DNA from: Stichopus chloronotus
Lineage: Eukaryota > Echinodermata > Holothuroidea > Aspidochirotida > Stichopodidae
Assembly: GCA_021234535.1 (NCBI GenBank)
Contig: CM037842.1
Location: 3,933,315 to 3,997,314, forward strand
Direction of reading: 5' to 3'
DNA length: 64,000 nucleotides
Shown here: piece after piece, positions 1 to 11,095 of the stretch
Numbering within the stretch: the stretch's first letter is position 1
Layout of the letters: every line of letters starts with the position of its first letter
The notes under the pieces: model-generated
What the model was told of the DNA's origin: nothing
Database searches by the model: none
What the model saw: the letters and a program-made list of their open reading frames with translations, nothing else
Program-made: the position numbers and the translations under genes

Positions 1-785
1 CAAAAAAAGTCTCGATGAACGTTTGTCCTTGATCACGGGTAATCATCCAAGGTTTCGCAAGGGCTGTCATAGCCTGCAAAAAGGACATAATTTTATTTTG
101 GTGGCTGTATCAATTGTACAAATGGGACCACCACTTTTAAATAAAATTGGAAGGGGAGGGTATATGCCCCTGTCCACCCAACGTCGTAGACTTGTGAGTG
201 TGTGAATATGATAGAAATAGATATTCCCTGGAGAAATATAATCAAGCCCTGCTGTGACCTTAAGCTGCATCGAGAAGCTCAGTTAGTTTTATCGTATGAA
301 AGAGAACTGTGTTTTTGGTCATATCCTTTGCTGTTGCTCAAGTGCTTACAGTGAGAAATAGGAGTTAAATTGAATATTTTTGGTTCAATTGTAAATCGGT
401 ATACGATTAATTTACATTTACATTAAAGGGAAATAGTACATTCAGAATATACCAAAATGGCATTCAAAGAATATAGCTACAATCATTGACAAACCATTAT
501 GTATCATCAATAAACATCTGCAAAAGCCTGATGAAGATGAATCATTTGAATTTTGAAAAATATTGTTCACCAACAACTTAGTGAATTTCGATCTGTGAGA
601 AACTTATTTCTTGAGAATAAGGACTACTGCCATTCCTTATTTTAAATGATCTATCGTGTCCACAAGCAAGAGTTTTAAAAATATATTTTTTTTCTGTGAA
701 ACAATCGCCTTATTTCTCTTTAATTACATCTGTTGCAAATCGACGACCATGTACTTTATGTCTTTATAACGTGTTTGTTTCACAG
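1..785. other. Upstream or intronic DNA before the first visible exon of gene A
   Basis: No exon with convincing borders or domain content is visible. The short open frames near 23-270 on both strands show no recognisable domain. The first supported exon downstream begins in the middle of a codon (two bases completing a codon), so at least one earlier exon carrying the start codon and signal peptide must exist, either outside the window or unrecognised here. Confidence 0.6.
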
Positions 786-1085
786 GCGCTCCAGATCTCG
801 ATATTCTTGAGAACAACAAATCTAAAAGTGGTACCGTGATTGTTTATGATATTGGAAGACTAAATTTCACTTGTCTAGCCTTAAACAAAAACAACCTTCT
901 GAAGTTGCAATGGACGAGAAATGGAAAGCACTTAACGAACGGAGGGGTTGAGAACGTAACTGAGAACGTAACTGCCATTTATAAATCAATTGTATTACAC
1001 AACGATACAACAAATCTTTGTTGCATCATATCAAGCGATAGTCAACTACAGCAGGAAGAGAAATGTCTTAAGATAGAATTTTTTG
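786..1085 (+). CDS. Gene A exon: Ig-like domain 1
   Basis: The exon is phase 1 at both ends (acceptor ttcacag, donor gtgagt), typical of shuffled Ig domains. It shows the Ig pattern of a Cys in LNFTC, a core Trp in LQWTRNG and a second Cys pair in NLCC. Several N-glycosylation sequons (NFT, NVT, NDT) support an extracellular location. Confidence 0.75.
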
Positions 1086-4000
1086 GTGAGTACTGTCACT
1101 GAGGGAGAAATTATCTCCAAATCTGTTCGATGCTTCAACATACAATGGATCCATATTTATGTGGTTGATAATGAAACTATCTGTGTCATTGAAACTATTA
1201 TCCTTAGTCTGAAATTGTGCAAACACTACATGTATCAAATCTGTGATTGTCAGAGGACAAATTAAACTTGTCTCATGGCAAGACAATTAAGACTATACTA
1301 AAAATGCATTTCACACCAAATAGTTCAGGACTGGTAACATGCCTACACAATGAAATAATCCCATGGAAAATTAAACCACTTACTGGAATAGCTTTCATTA
1401 AGCAGTTTCTAGATTTACTAAGAAAATATTTGTTGTCGTGCGCAGTGTTTTATCTGTTTTCTGTTTATCATTTTTTTAACTGTTGTCTGGACTAAATTCT
1501 TGAGGGGCCTTGATCCGTATAGTTTTGCTGTCTGTCGTTGCACTGATGCACAAAACATTTTAAGTCCAAAAAGTCTCAAGATGGAACAAAAATGAAATAT
1601 CTCATGCAACGAAGGTAACAATACCTAACTGTACACTTATTGTAAAGTAATGTACAGCCGTTTGGATACATTAATTCGGATTTAAAGTCTATTACGTGTG
1701 GTACGAATGTGTTGTAATCGTATCTGATGATAAAGCCCTACTTCAGCTGTTACCTATCCAGTTAATACAAAATACCTTAAGAGTCATTTACACCATAATA
1801 AAAATAAAAGAAAATAAAATTTGACTCAGAAAAGACACGGTTTTATATATCAGACATACCTTAAAATCATAAGATCCTCAGATAAAATTAATTGAAACAA
1901 CTTTTTGTATACAATATATTCAAAATGTTTAGATTTTGATGATATTCGAGAACATCGGTTTAACTATGTACATTAAACTTAACACGAGACTGATCAATCC
2001 AAAGATTTGACGCATTTCAGAATCGCCACATTTGAAGATCTATTACAATGGAATGGATTCCTCTCAGAGATTTATTGCGTATGCCGACCAGAGTACTTCC
2101 TTGACATGCGAGTCTGACCGTGCTCGGTCAGTTGTTAGGTTAGAGTTGCAGATATTTAGCTTAACAACATCGGACAGACAAATCTACCTTCACGCAACGA
2201 ATGCATCAAACAATGAAACACTTACAACGAGCCTGAGGATATCCATGCCAAGTCCAATATTATTAAATGTGTCATGCTTAGCCATTGGAAGACGTAACAA
2301 GGAATGGAGAAAATCTGCTTCAATTGAATTTTATTGTAAGTATACAGTAATATAAAAGTAGCAGTCTGCAATAATTAATGTAAGGAAAAGTGTAAGCTAA
2401 GAACAGAACTCAAATATGACCCCGTGCTTCGTATAGTTTTAATAATGTGACCATTTTCCGCCAATTCTCCTAGCAGGTACAGTATTAACAGGGAATAAAT
2501 CAATATCATCACACAGTAAAAACTGCTCTGAGTTAGAAACACAGCAAGGTTCTCTGTCAGGCAAGAAAAGAGAGCGCTCCTTTTGATGAGGGAGCCTACT
2601 TAAGTGGGGCATGTTTTTTGGGGTACTAAGAGGTGGGTATTTCTGTTATTTAGAGTTACGTCAGTTGTGTGTCCCTCCTCATCAGCACACATTGGATTCG
2701 AACTCATGATGATAACACCTACTTAAGTATTCATTACGAGTGTCCCCTAACCCACTGCAACACGAGTGCACATGGAAGATTAAGTTGTTCATCCTTACCG
2801 CAATAATATCTGCCGACTTGTCAAACCTGTGTTTTCGTGTTATAACACAACACTCTTTGAATATCTACCGTTGACTGTAAGAACTATCAACGGCCATCTG
2901 CCAATAGTGGAAAGAACTGATCAGGCCAGAGGAATTGGGTACAATTGTAGTTTTTAATATGAGTTAGCACAGCATGGAATACGAAGTACATTAAATTTGC
3001 TCTACCTCATTTTGTTAATGTATGTTTAACGCATGACTTGCATTTATCACTTTTTTAGATTTGCCTGAAATAAGAGTGGTTTTGGATGGTGTCGTCTCGA
3101 CCGGGAAGATTGTATTTACACCTCTCGGTGCTAATCACACAGTCACGTGTAATGTAAAGGGTGTCACAATTTCACCTTGCCCAGTGCACCTTTCTGTGAA
3201 TGGTATCGATTCTTCATGGATGACTAACTTTACAGAAAGTATGAGATTACATCGTAGTAATTCTCATCATCTGAAATTCCAAGCACTGTCCAAAGAGTAT
3301 CATTCAGAGTGCAGTTTAAAATGTCCTACAATTAGTGGAAACATTTCCAGTTCATTAACAATGAAGACATTCGGTAAGTCCCATGAACCTGAAGTATACA
3401 TAGCTTAAGTATAACTACATATAGCTACAACTTTATATTATAACTAAAGCCTTTGCTGTATTTATTGTTCAGGGGAAACATGTCAATAGTGGAATGTCTA
3501 AAGTTAGCATCATACTGAAGATAGAAACATTAAGGTGAAGGTTACGGAAGTTTATGTTTCTTATTTGGTGCTTCATTGTTGGAAATAATTTTGATTTCTT
3601 TATTCATTAACAGTGCCTCCTGTAATCAACATATCCTTTATGGGGGAAAATGTAGCAACACACTCCAACATAACCCTATTTGATGCAGTAAATATATTGA
3701 CATGTACCGCCTCAGGTGGGAGCCCTCAAGTTTCATTGGACTGGTTGTACGATTCGGATGAAATTACGAAGATTAATATAACTACCCATCAGGAACCTTC
3801 TGGATCATCCATAGGTGATCTAGTAGTTAGCGTTTTCCGATTTCATGTAGATGTCACTGAGTCTACACAGATGACATGTACATCAACTGGCGAAGTTGGG
3901 GGCCAAAAACGTAACGTGACAATAACGTTATCTAGACGCCACGTACAAGGTACTGTACTTTATTCTGAATTTAAACAGACACATGTGTATAAATCTTGAT

Positions 4001-7000
4001 ATATAAAGCCAATTTAAAATCGACCTCTACCTAAGATTTTTTCACTTTTAAATTGTTGAAACTGGGTATCAAAAAACTTTCTTAACAGTGCATATGACTT
4101 GTTCTCGTTTGTTCACAATATTCAGTGACACGGAAACAGGATTCTAAGGAAACAGGACTTTATGCGTTATCAGCAATTCCAATGGTGGTTCTAGCTTTCT
4201 TTCTGGGTTTACTTCTTCACAAGAATTGTAGTCGCAGTAAGTGTGAGAGACGTAACCTATGAACTAGTTTGTGTGTTCACTTTATAACTAAGCCAAAACG
4301 AGGTTCATCCTGATAAAATCTTGTTAGGAAACCTCTTTCCAAATTGGCTACATGATACCGGTAGTTTTCTTGCTGTCTATAAGAAAAAATGAGAACCACA
4401 GTTTACAGTTTCCTGGAACTCAGATGCAAGAATTCTACCAGGCGTGAACAAAGTGCTCAAACGCCTATTCAAGTTGTAGTCCATCAGACGTATATAGTAA
4501 TGTTTTACCAACGTCAAGTGCTCATCAAAATTTTATACCGTCTTTGATTGCTTGCTCATCAAAAATCATCAAGCTTCAGTTCCCGTCTTTGTCTAGCCCT
4601 CATTGTTTTTTTATCTGTATCAACTCAAGTTACGACTCACCGGTCAATAAGATATTATTGAGCTAAGTAATTCCGGTCGTAAGTTCGAATGCTTGTTTAA
4701 CTATTAAGAAAATGTTACAATGATGACCTACTTTCTGGAGACATCACACTTATGCGCATCCAGCCACCGACCTCTTCATGATATAGTTCATAATAGTATC
4801 ATGCTACGAATACTACACTAGCTAGGGTTCTCTTATTGATTTTTATAACGTTTAAGTAGTTATTTTCATAAATTAAAGTCACATTTATAATTTGGAAATA
4901 TGTGCATTTGGTTTTTCATCGTTTACTTTGCAGTTCAATCATTTACTTTCCTTGCCTCTAGAAGTGAATTGATTAACCGGTAAGTGATTCGCCTCAAGCT
5001 GTTTTTTTGTTCTTCATTCAGCTATACGGTAACTATAAATCATTTGCCACAACATTTCATGTCAGTGTATTTGGTAGACATGAAAATGATAACATGCAAG
5101 AACAAGTCACTTAACAGAATCAGGCATTCTGCTGAAATCGAAACTTATATGGTTCAGTTATAGGGCAAAAAGGAATTTCAGTGGCAAGTTATATCAATTC
5201 GTATTGCAAGGAACAAGACAGCAGATTACTGCCTCTTCATAGTGTTTTAATTCAATGAAACGAAACAAGGAAATCATTCATTAACTTCAATAGTATTCAT
5301 TTGTGTCGTACCCTTTAAAGCAATAATGACACACACGTATATGTTTCGTTAGCATTCTCTTCGGTATTGAAAACAAAAGTTGGATTGTCTGTGTGAAGTA
5401 TACTGTAAAAGGATTTTGACACAAAAACACGTACAACATACTCGTCTTTCAGTTTGAAGAATGGATGGGTTTAATTGTCAGCTCTTAAGGCATGTTCAAT
5501 TTTGGTTGCGTTAGGAAGAATCACAATTAGTTTTTGAACTTTGAAACTGTTTTCTCAACTTTGGAAAGTATAAATATTGCAGATTTCCCGTCTTTTGCAC
5601 GTACATAATTAGGCCATGTTACCCCGAATTAGTATTATACTACTTCAAGGAATTGCGTTTGATTTCCAATTGTTTAGTTGTCCGATTTGAGGATATTACT
5701 TAAGAGTTAAAATATTACCACATTCGTATCTTTACAGTGCACACACAGAGATTATATGTGGTTCCCTCGATGACACTATAGGTCAAGAGCAGATACAGAG
5801 ACCACCATGCTCCCATTATCGAGGTAAACATTTGTTATATTATCATCAGTTGGTGTTGTCGTTTCGACCTATGGTTTGTATGCTTAAAAAAAAAAAAACA
5901 TCATTAAAAACAATGGTAGTAACCTGGTTGATCCATGAAATTTCTTTGACTTTCAAAACATAAGACGTATATTGAACGTGTAAGCTACTTGAAAATATTA
6001 CCGCACACCACCGCATACCGTTAGTAGGGTGTATTGCAAACAAATTGAAATTCGAAAGTATGTGTGCAATGACATATGGAATAATCCGAAACCCACTTGA
6101 TTATTCTCATCTTTTCAATCACTATGACAGCAAATTTTCAGTGAAACCATTTTAGCAGTTCGTGGCAACTTTTTGAGAAAAAAAAAAAAAAACAGAACGT
6201 GTCAATGCAATACGTGTAAATGAGATGAAATATTGTAAAGGAACTCATTGAGATAAATAACCTTTTAAGACCTACTCAGTTATTTGCACACATATTAAAT
6301 ATTACATGTTTCATTTAATCATGCGTATTAAGTATACAACGTAAATAAATCCTGAATGTAACGAACGGTATTCATATTACCTAGATCCAGCAACAATGAG
6401 AAGAAAGCAGAGGTATGTTGATTGAATAAAATAAACAACTTTTTTTTGTTTAAGACGTTGTGAGTTCATCATGTAAAAGTACCAAATAATGTTACTGGTC
6501 GTGCATAAAAAAGACCGAAATGTAACATTATCTGAATGTTAGAATGTCCGAATTGTTCACTTCTTCAAAAACACTTTTTTTTTTTCGAAATCTTCGTCAT
6601 TCAAATATACACAAACAAGTAGATCCTCTTAAAAGTGCTTCACTTCCTTTTTACAGTGAGTAAGTATTTTGGCTTTTATTAAGGTCTTAATTGCCAGAGA
6701 TCACAGGTCAAAGCACTGTCGTACGTGATGATTAAACAACAGTAAAAACCTGCCTTTTACTTACTGTTTCTTTTTTTCAAGTTTTGTATATCCAAGCAAT
6801 TTGATTTCTTAATGAATCATAGGTGTAAAGAATGGATAGTTACTTCACATGTGAAAAAATGTTTGAGCTTTCTTCCAGACATAAAATTAATGTTAGCTCC
6901 TAATCAGTATTGATTTCTCTATAGCATATCCCGTAACGTAATCAGACTTTTTCATTTGTGTTTGTAGTGTCGCGTTGCCAAAGATTCCAAAGGAGAACAG

Positions 7001-10000
7001 ACGGTCTATGAAGGGTATGTAAAATTAAGAAAGAAATATGTTATTAACACCGAATAACCGTTTAAGACAAAACAATTCAAAAATGTTTTACACGTGAAGG
7101 ACTAAATATCAACCAAAGGATAATTAGTAGGCCTAACCATCATATCTACAATAATGCAAATTGTCCGAACTACATGGAGCGGGTAAGGAGTAAAGTAAAT
7201 GTGCAATATCTTTGGTCACGTGAAAGTGTGTCCATGATAACAATTTTTATGTTACTACGGTTATTATCTCTTTCTTCTGTTTGCTTCATTACTCTTTCCA
7301 TAGACTATGCAAGCCTTAGGATCAAGTCCTTGCACTCCAAAATATACAACAGGAGAGATATGTGCTTCGTGCTTCAATTGAAGAAAGGAGCATTAATAGA
7401 CCGATGGATGGCAACAGTTGGGGACGAGCGAGGAAAGAAAAAATGCTTATTCGTGTCGTCACTGAAAGGTGACCAAACTTTATTATTCGTCCAATAAAGA
7501 ATGAAGCGTTCACTGGAGATTAAGTCTAAAGGAAAAGTCGTAAACGTGTCCTATCATTAAATCATCATCCCTAGTTATTCGTAACACAAAAGCTGAGCAA
7601 ACAGCTCTTAGAACGTTGAATAAAAAGACGATACCCAGTTACGACTGACAATTTTATAGGCACTTTTTTTATATCTACAGAGGACAAACACGTTAAGAAA
7701 AGGTATCACTGGGACTTGTACGTTCAGAAAGTTATGGAATTACCATACCAGCAAGCACTAGTAAAATATGAGGGAATTTGCATCGACAAAGGTAGTGCTA
7801 TAAATAATGCTGTAAAATTGTTATATGAAGTAAATTAATTTCTTCAGTATTTAATATTTTTCTTCTTGTAAAACTTGCCATCTCTTTGAGTGTCACCACG
7901 TATTTAAGATGATAAGCTGAGAGAAATAGTAACAAAGTTGTTTGTTTGGTACATGATGTTTTGAAATTGTCCTGAAATTTGTTCAACAATATATTCGCAT
8001 ATAAATAGTACGTTACGCTTGTAGCATGAGTTATGTTACAATTATAATATGATCCAAATTAAGCACAGTATTTAATATACGTTTTGGTTAATTTTTTTAC
8101 TAAAGGTTACACACCTTGGTACTCCTGAATTACCTTTTACATTGTCCAATATGAAAATATCATTTACATGTCACTATAGATATATGATATGTTTTGCAGC
8201 CATTCCAATGTACTATTAGAACTCCAGCTCAAATGAAGTTAGCTACTTCATGTCTGATGTAAGTTTCGGATTAAAACCTTTAACACCTTTGGAAAAAAAA
8301 ATCAGATCATTTCAGCGTGAACCTAGATTCAGTGTTTTTCAATGAACCCACTGACGAGCATTCTATGTGCTGCATGAGTGAGGACAATATTTGATCTTCT
8401 TAAAAGTTGTGTCTTTGCTTCTGAGCGGGAATTAGTGTAATTGTAACAGGGGTTGGTGAAATATAGTTGACAAATAATTGCGATGGCGTTTTCAAAAAAA
8501 TAAGTAATATTTGTTCCACCTTATTAAATAACCTCGTTTTTCTTTCCTTTATACGTATAAGCAAATATTCTCCTGTTACAAAAATATCAAGTGGTACGAA
8601 CTTTCGAGGAGTTTTTGAAAGGTAAACAACCCGACCAAGGTGCCATAACAATGAGAGATGTCTTAGGATATGCAGCACAGATTGTCGCTGGGATGGAAAT
8701 GATTGTTACGTATGGGGTAAAAATTTGAAATCATACCACGCACTATAATTTATTTACTTTGAAACGCGAATGTTAAGTATTTTATTCAATAAGAAACTAC
8801 TTTACATAACATATTACATTAAGTTCTCCAAAGTAAGCGTGATGAGCAGTGAGAAGAAAAACATCAATAACTAGTTGAAGAGTTTTATGCCCAGTGGTAT
8901 ATTATTTGTCCCAATTCCTCTCTGCTAAAATACATTCGACATAAATCATCGTCCATTCAGTTTTATGTTATATCAATATTTAAATTACTGTTCGTTGCTT
9001 TTCCTTCACCGTTCCAATTGATTGTGAATTTTCAATTTTATTTCAGTCCAATGAATTCAGAGTACATCATCCTGCCTATTATTTAATCTACATATTGTCA
9101 ACGTTTTCTTACGTTTCATGTCAGTTCTTGCATCCTGGGCTATCTATTAAGAAGATTCTTATCACCGAGAAACATTGCTGTAAGCTCTACGACTTTTGTC
9201 TTCAAGAGGATGCAGTAATGAAGTTAATTTCTATAAAGGAAAAGGTGAGCGCCTATGTATTAATGGAGACATTTTACAGCTTTCAAAAGTGACCTAACCA
9301 AAACTTTAAATAGAATTCATCATAACATGATTTTACAGCATATTAAACATTTGAGTTCATATTTGAATGGCGAGTAGAACGTACGCTGCCACGAAATTCT
9401 CTAACATAAATGATAATTAATGAATTATTTAGCTTCACCAATTTTAGTACCTTGTAAACACCAAAACGTTAACTTTATTACAAGAAAATCCATCCGTTTG
9501 ATGCCTTCAACAGGACGAAAGACAGAAACTTCCACCAGAAACGGAAGAACGTAACGAGTATACATGGTCAAGTGACTCTTGGTCGGTTTCTACAAGCATT
9601 TGTGAGGCAATTTCGTACGGTAACGAAATGACATAGATTTCAAGAGTTCACTTTCAGTGTCTGTCATACGCATATTTTATTACAAAAAAATGGACACATC
9701 AATAGACAGCTTGTAACGTAATGATTGACAGATAGTTGCTTGTTCTTAGAGCTAGGGAAGTAGTAAGTCTAAAGTTGAACCGGCTAGGAATCATTGATTA
9801 CAAAAAACATGTTTTGACATTTGCTGCTTTAGTATTCACAGTACATAAATATTCACTTTCGTTTGGCTTCATGTGAAAACAGTGATGCGCTATTTTATCT
9901 TCAGTTCATGAGAGTAACCTAGAAAACACATACCAATCCCAAGATGGTGATCCAGATATACCAGATCATATGTAAGTTTCATCATCCCTCCCCATCTTCA

Positions 10001-10778
10001 GATGATTTCGTAAATTAGTGGTCAACATAATTATAAATTGAATGTAGTTTTACACCAAACTCCGATAGTGTTGTTTGCATGTGTCAATTGTCATGTAATT
10101 ATCAAATTAGTCAATCCTAACTGAAAAAAAGCATTGTTTTCGATAGTCTTTGATGTTCTGGAAATACAATTGCAATGTATTTATTAAAGAAATATATATT
10201 TAGCTTATACAATTAAAGTTAGCTTCAAGGATCGATCCAATTTGAATATTCTACACAAACATTACGATGAGTGAAATTTGTGTTCTAAGCAGAAAAATGT
10301 TATGGTAATCCATTCTCAATTTGACAGACAAGAAAAGTTACAAGAGTGTTGTGTGAAAGATCCAATACATCGACCTCCCATACGAGACTTAAAGGAGGAG
10401 TTTTCTAAGTGGCTAATTGACCAAGACTTGGTACGTTTACTTTCGTAGACTTCAGAGTACTATATATTATCAACCTAATATTGCCAAGAACAAAGTTGCC
10501 TTGGATTCCTTATTCCGTACTTGCTACTAGCGAAATTTGACTTACATTTAGGTTGTAATTTGACAAGTTCGCTGTAAACCAGTTTTTATTTTATTAAATA
10601 TCGGTGTTTTGAGACTTTTACCGTTTTTTTTATATTTCAGAGCGTGGAGCCAAAAATTCAAGAAGAAACCAGTAGTGAGTCATCATCTAGTGAAATTGAT
10701 GAAGAGGATGGATACATCGCAATGGCTGGTAATGCAAACAGTCAAACACCAGACGCCTATGAAACAAGCATCCTCTAA
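786..10778 (+). CDS. Gene A: Ig-domain transmembrane receptor with degenerate tyrosine-kinase-like domain (5' partial, in-frame stop)
   Basis: Seventeen exons are inferred: 786-1085, 2021-2335, 3059-3373, 3614-3949, 4126-4236, 4934-4979, 5738-5823, 6391-6412, 6968-7014, 7681-7791, 8200-8258, 8609-8716, 9125-9244, 9514-9619, 9905-9971, 10328-10430 and 10641-10778. After the two leading bases they total 2388 nt, which is 796 codons including the stop, so all junctions are phase-compatible. The order is four Ig-like domains, a membrane helix, a juxtamembrane region, a kinase-like N-lobe, a kinase-like C-lobe and an acidic tail. The layout is that of an Ig-type receptor tyrosine kinase, so a surface receptor at the plasma membrane is inferred. 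Catalytic motifs are degraded and a TAG interrupts exon 11 at 8217-8219. It may be a pseudokinase receptor, a truncated receptor or a decaying gene copy. The ligand is unknown. Confidence 0.75.
2021..2335 (+). CDS. Gene A exon: Ig-like domain 2
   Basis: A phase 1-1 exon bounded by cgcatttcag and gtaagt. The two expected cysteines lie in SLTC and NVSC, but the usual core Trp is not obvious, so this is a divergent Ig fold. Sequons NAS and NET are present. Confidence 0.65.
2560..2775 (-). mobile_element. tRNA-derived SINE head in an intron of gene A
   Basis: On the minus strand an A-box-like motif (TTGCAGTGGGTTAG, about 2747-2761) is followed about 42 nt later by a B-box-like motif (GAGTTCGAATCC, 2694-2705). 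This is the spacing of an internal RNA polymerase III promoter in a tRNA-derived SINE. It lies in the intron between Ig domains 2 and 3. The 3' limit and target-site duplication could not be set, so the low-coordinate end is approximate. Confidence 0.6.
3059..3373 (+). CDS. Gene A exon: Ig-like domain 3
   Basis: A phase 1-1 exon after a T-rich acceptor (acttttttag), ending at donor gtaagt. Cysteines in HTVTC and in SECSLKC could form the Ig disulphide. A Trp occurs in SSWMTN but not at the canonical position. It is a divergent Ig-like domain with sequons NHT, NFT and NIS. Confidence 0.65.
3614..3949 (+). CDS. Gene A exon: Ig-like domain 4 (membrane-proximal)
   Basis: A phase 1-1 exon and the most canonical of the four Ig domains: LTCTASGGSPQ, then LDWLYD, then QMTCTSTGE give the Cys-Trp-Cys pattern. 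It ends at CAAG|gtactg and joins the membrane exon through a split Val codon. Confidence 0.75.
4126..4236 (+). CDS. Gene A exon: transmembrane helix
   Basis: This phase 1-1 exon encodes a polar stalk and then about 20 hydrophobic residues (ALSAIPMVVLAFFLGLLL) followed by a basic stop-transfer segment (HKNCSR). That fixes a type I single-pass topology, with Ig domains outside and the kinase-like domain inside. Confidence 0.75.
4934..7014 (+). CDS. Gene A juxtamembrane exons (4934-4979, 5738-5823, 6391-6412, 6968-7014)
   Basis: Four short exons chain in compatible phases (1 to 2, 2 to 1, 1 to 2, 2 to 1). They encode roughly 65 residues between the membrane helix and the recognisable kinase-like region. 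The third is a 22-nt micro-exon (ATMRRKQ) supported only by phase and splice borders. The last includes VALPKIPKENRR, which may correspond to kinase strand beta 3 (VAVK). If so, the ATP-binding Lys is not in its usual place. No GxGxxG loop is visible. Confidence 0.5.
7681..8258 (+). CDS. Gene A kinase-like N-lobe exons (7681-7791, 8200-8258)
   Basis: The first exon (tatatctacag acceptor, phase 1-1) contains a helix-C-like stretch and LVKYEGICID, which matches the beta-4 region of tyrosine kinases (usually ...VrllGvc). The second exon gives AIPMYY, an in-frame TAG at 8217-8219, then NSSSNEVSYFMSD, which reads as beta 5, hinge and helix D (family form roughly E.m..GsL..fL). The protein pattern continues in the same frame beyond the stop, so this looks like a point nonsense change in a once-coding exon. 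Confidence 0.6.
8609..9244 (+). CDS. Gene A kinase-like C-lobe exons (8609-8716, 9125-9244): kinase insert, helix E, degraded catalytic loop and DFG
   Basis: The first exon encodes EFLKGKQPDQ, then MRDVLGYAAQIVAGME, a clear helix E (family: DL..fa.QiA.GMeyL). Acceptor 8608 is chosen because it keeps the phase. A richer pyrimidine acceptor at 8561 would add 47 nt but shift the frame. The second exon reads FLHPGLSIKKILIT in place of HRDLAARNVLL, so the catalytic Asp and the metal-binding Asn are gone. It then reads CKLYDFC in place of CKIsDFG. These changes predict loss of phosphotransfer. Confidence 0.65.
9514..10430 (+). CDS. Gene A kinase-like C-lobe exons (9514-9619, 9905-9971, 10328-10430): APE to helix I
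   Basis: LPPETEERNEYTWSSDSWSV matches the APE motif and the DvWSfG segment of tyrosine kinases. ICEAISY follows (family LwEifsyG). The last exon has LQECCVKDPIHRPPIRDLKE, matching the CW..dP..RPtF helix H/I signature, with Cys in place of Trp. All three exons join in frame (phases 1, 2 and 0 at their ends). Confidence 0.7.
10641..10778 (+). CDS. Gene A terminal exon: acidic tail with YxxM
   Basis: After acceptor tatatttcag the exon encodes a Ser/Glu-rich tail. It contains EEDGYIAMAG, where YIAM fits the YxxM consensus for PI3-kinase p85 SH2 domains. It ends in DAYETSIL at TAA 10776-10778. The last residues S-I-L fit a class I PDZ ligand. Binding is inferred from motifs only. Confidence 0.7.
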   Translation, partial: SVEPKIQEETSSESSSSEIDEEDGYIAMAGNANSQTPDAYETSIL

Positions 10779-11089
10779 CAGATATATGGATCTTATGAAG
10801 TTATGCTTTCTGGTTGATTTCATGTTTAAAGGAAAGTAGTCTCAGGGTGATGAAGTCACGTTGAGAGAGAGAGAGACGAGCACAGAGAAAAAAAAAAGTT
10901 GTACTTTGTATTTTCTCAAACTAGTTATTTAGAGGAAACGGCAGACCGAAATATCAATCCCTGATTTCATTAATGAAAAAACAGAGACATTTGTGATTTT
11001 AAATTGATTCTTTTTTTTTTAAAAAAAAAAGGTTTTGATTAACGTTACTTTGTCACACGTCTTTCACTGACTTACGAATTTATTGAATT

Positions 11090-11095
11090 AATAAA
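11090..11095 (+). terminator. Polyadenylation signal candidate for gene A
   Basis: An AATAAA hexamer lies about 312 nt after the gene A stop codon, in AT-rich sequence with T-rich stretches downstream. Confidence 0.4.

Noticed and set aside
6660..6663. A 3-4-base micro-exon between tttttacag and gtaagt
   Set aside because: The flanking exons already join in phase without it, and three bases reading TGA would not help.
8562..8608. Upstream extension of the gene A kinase-insert exon from a pyrimidine-rich acceptor at 8561
   Set aside because: It would add 47 nt and shift the frame relative to the preceding exon, whereas the acceptor at 8608 keeps all 17 exons in phase. Kept only as an alternative.
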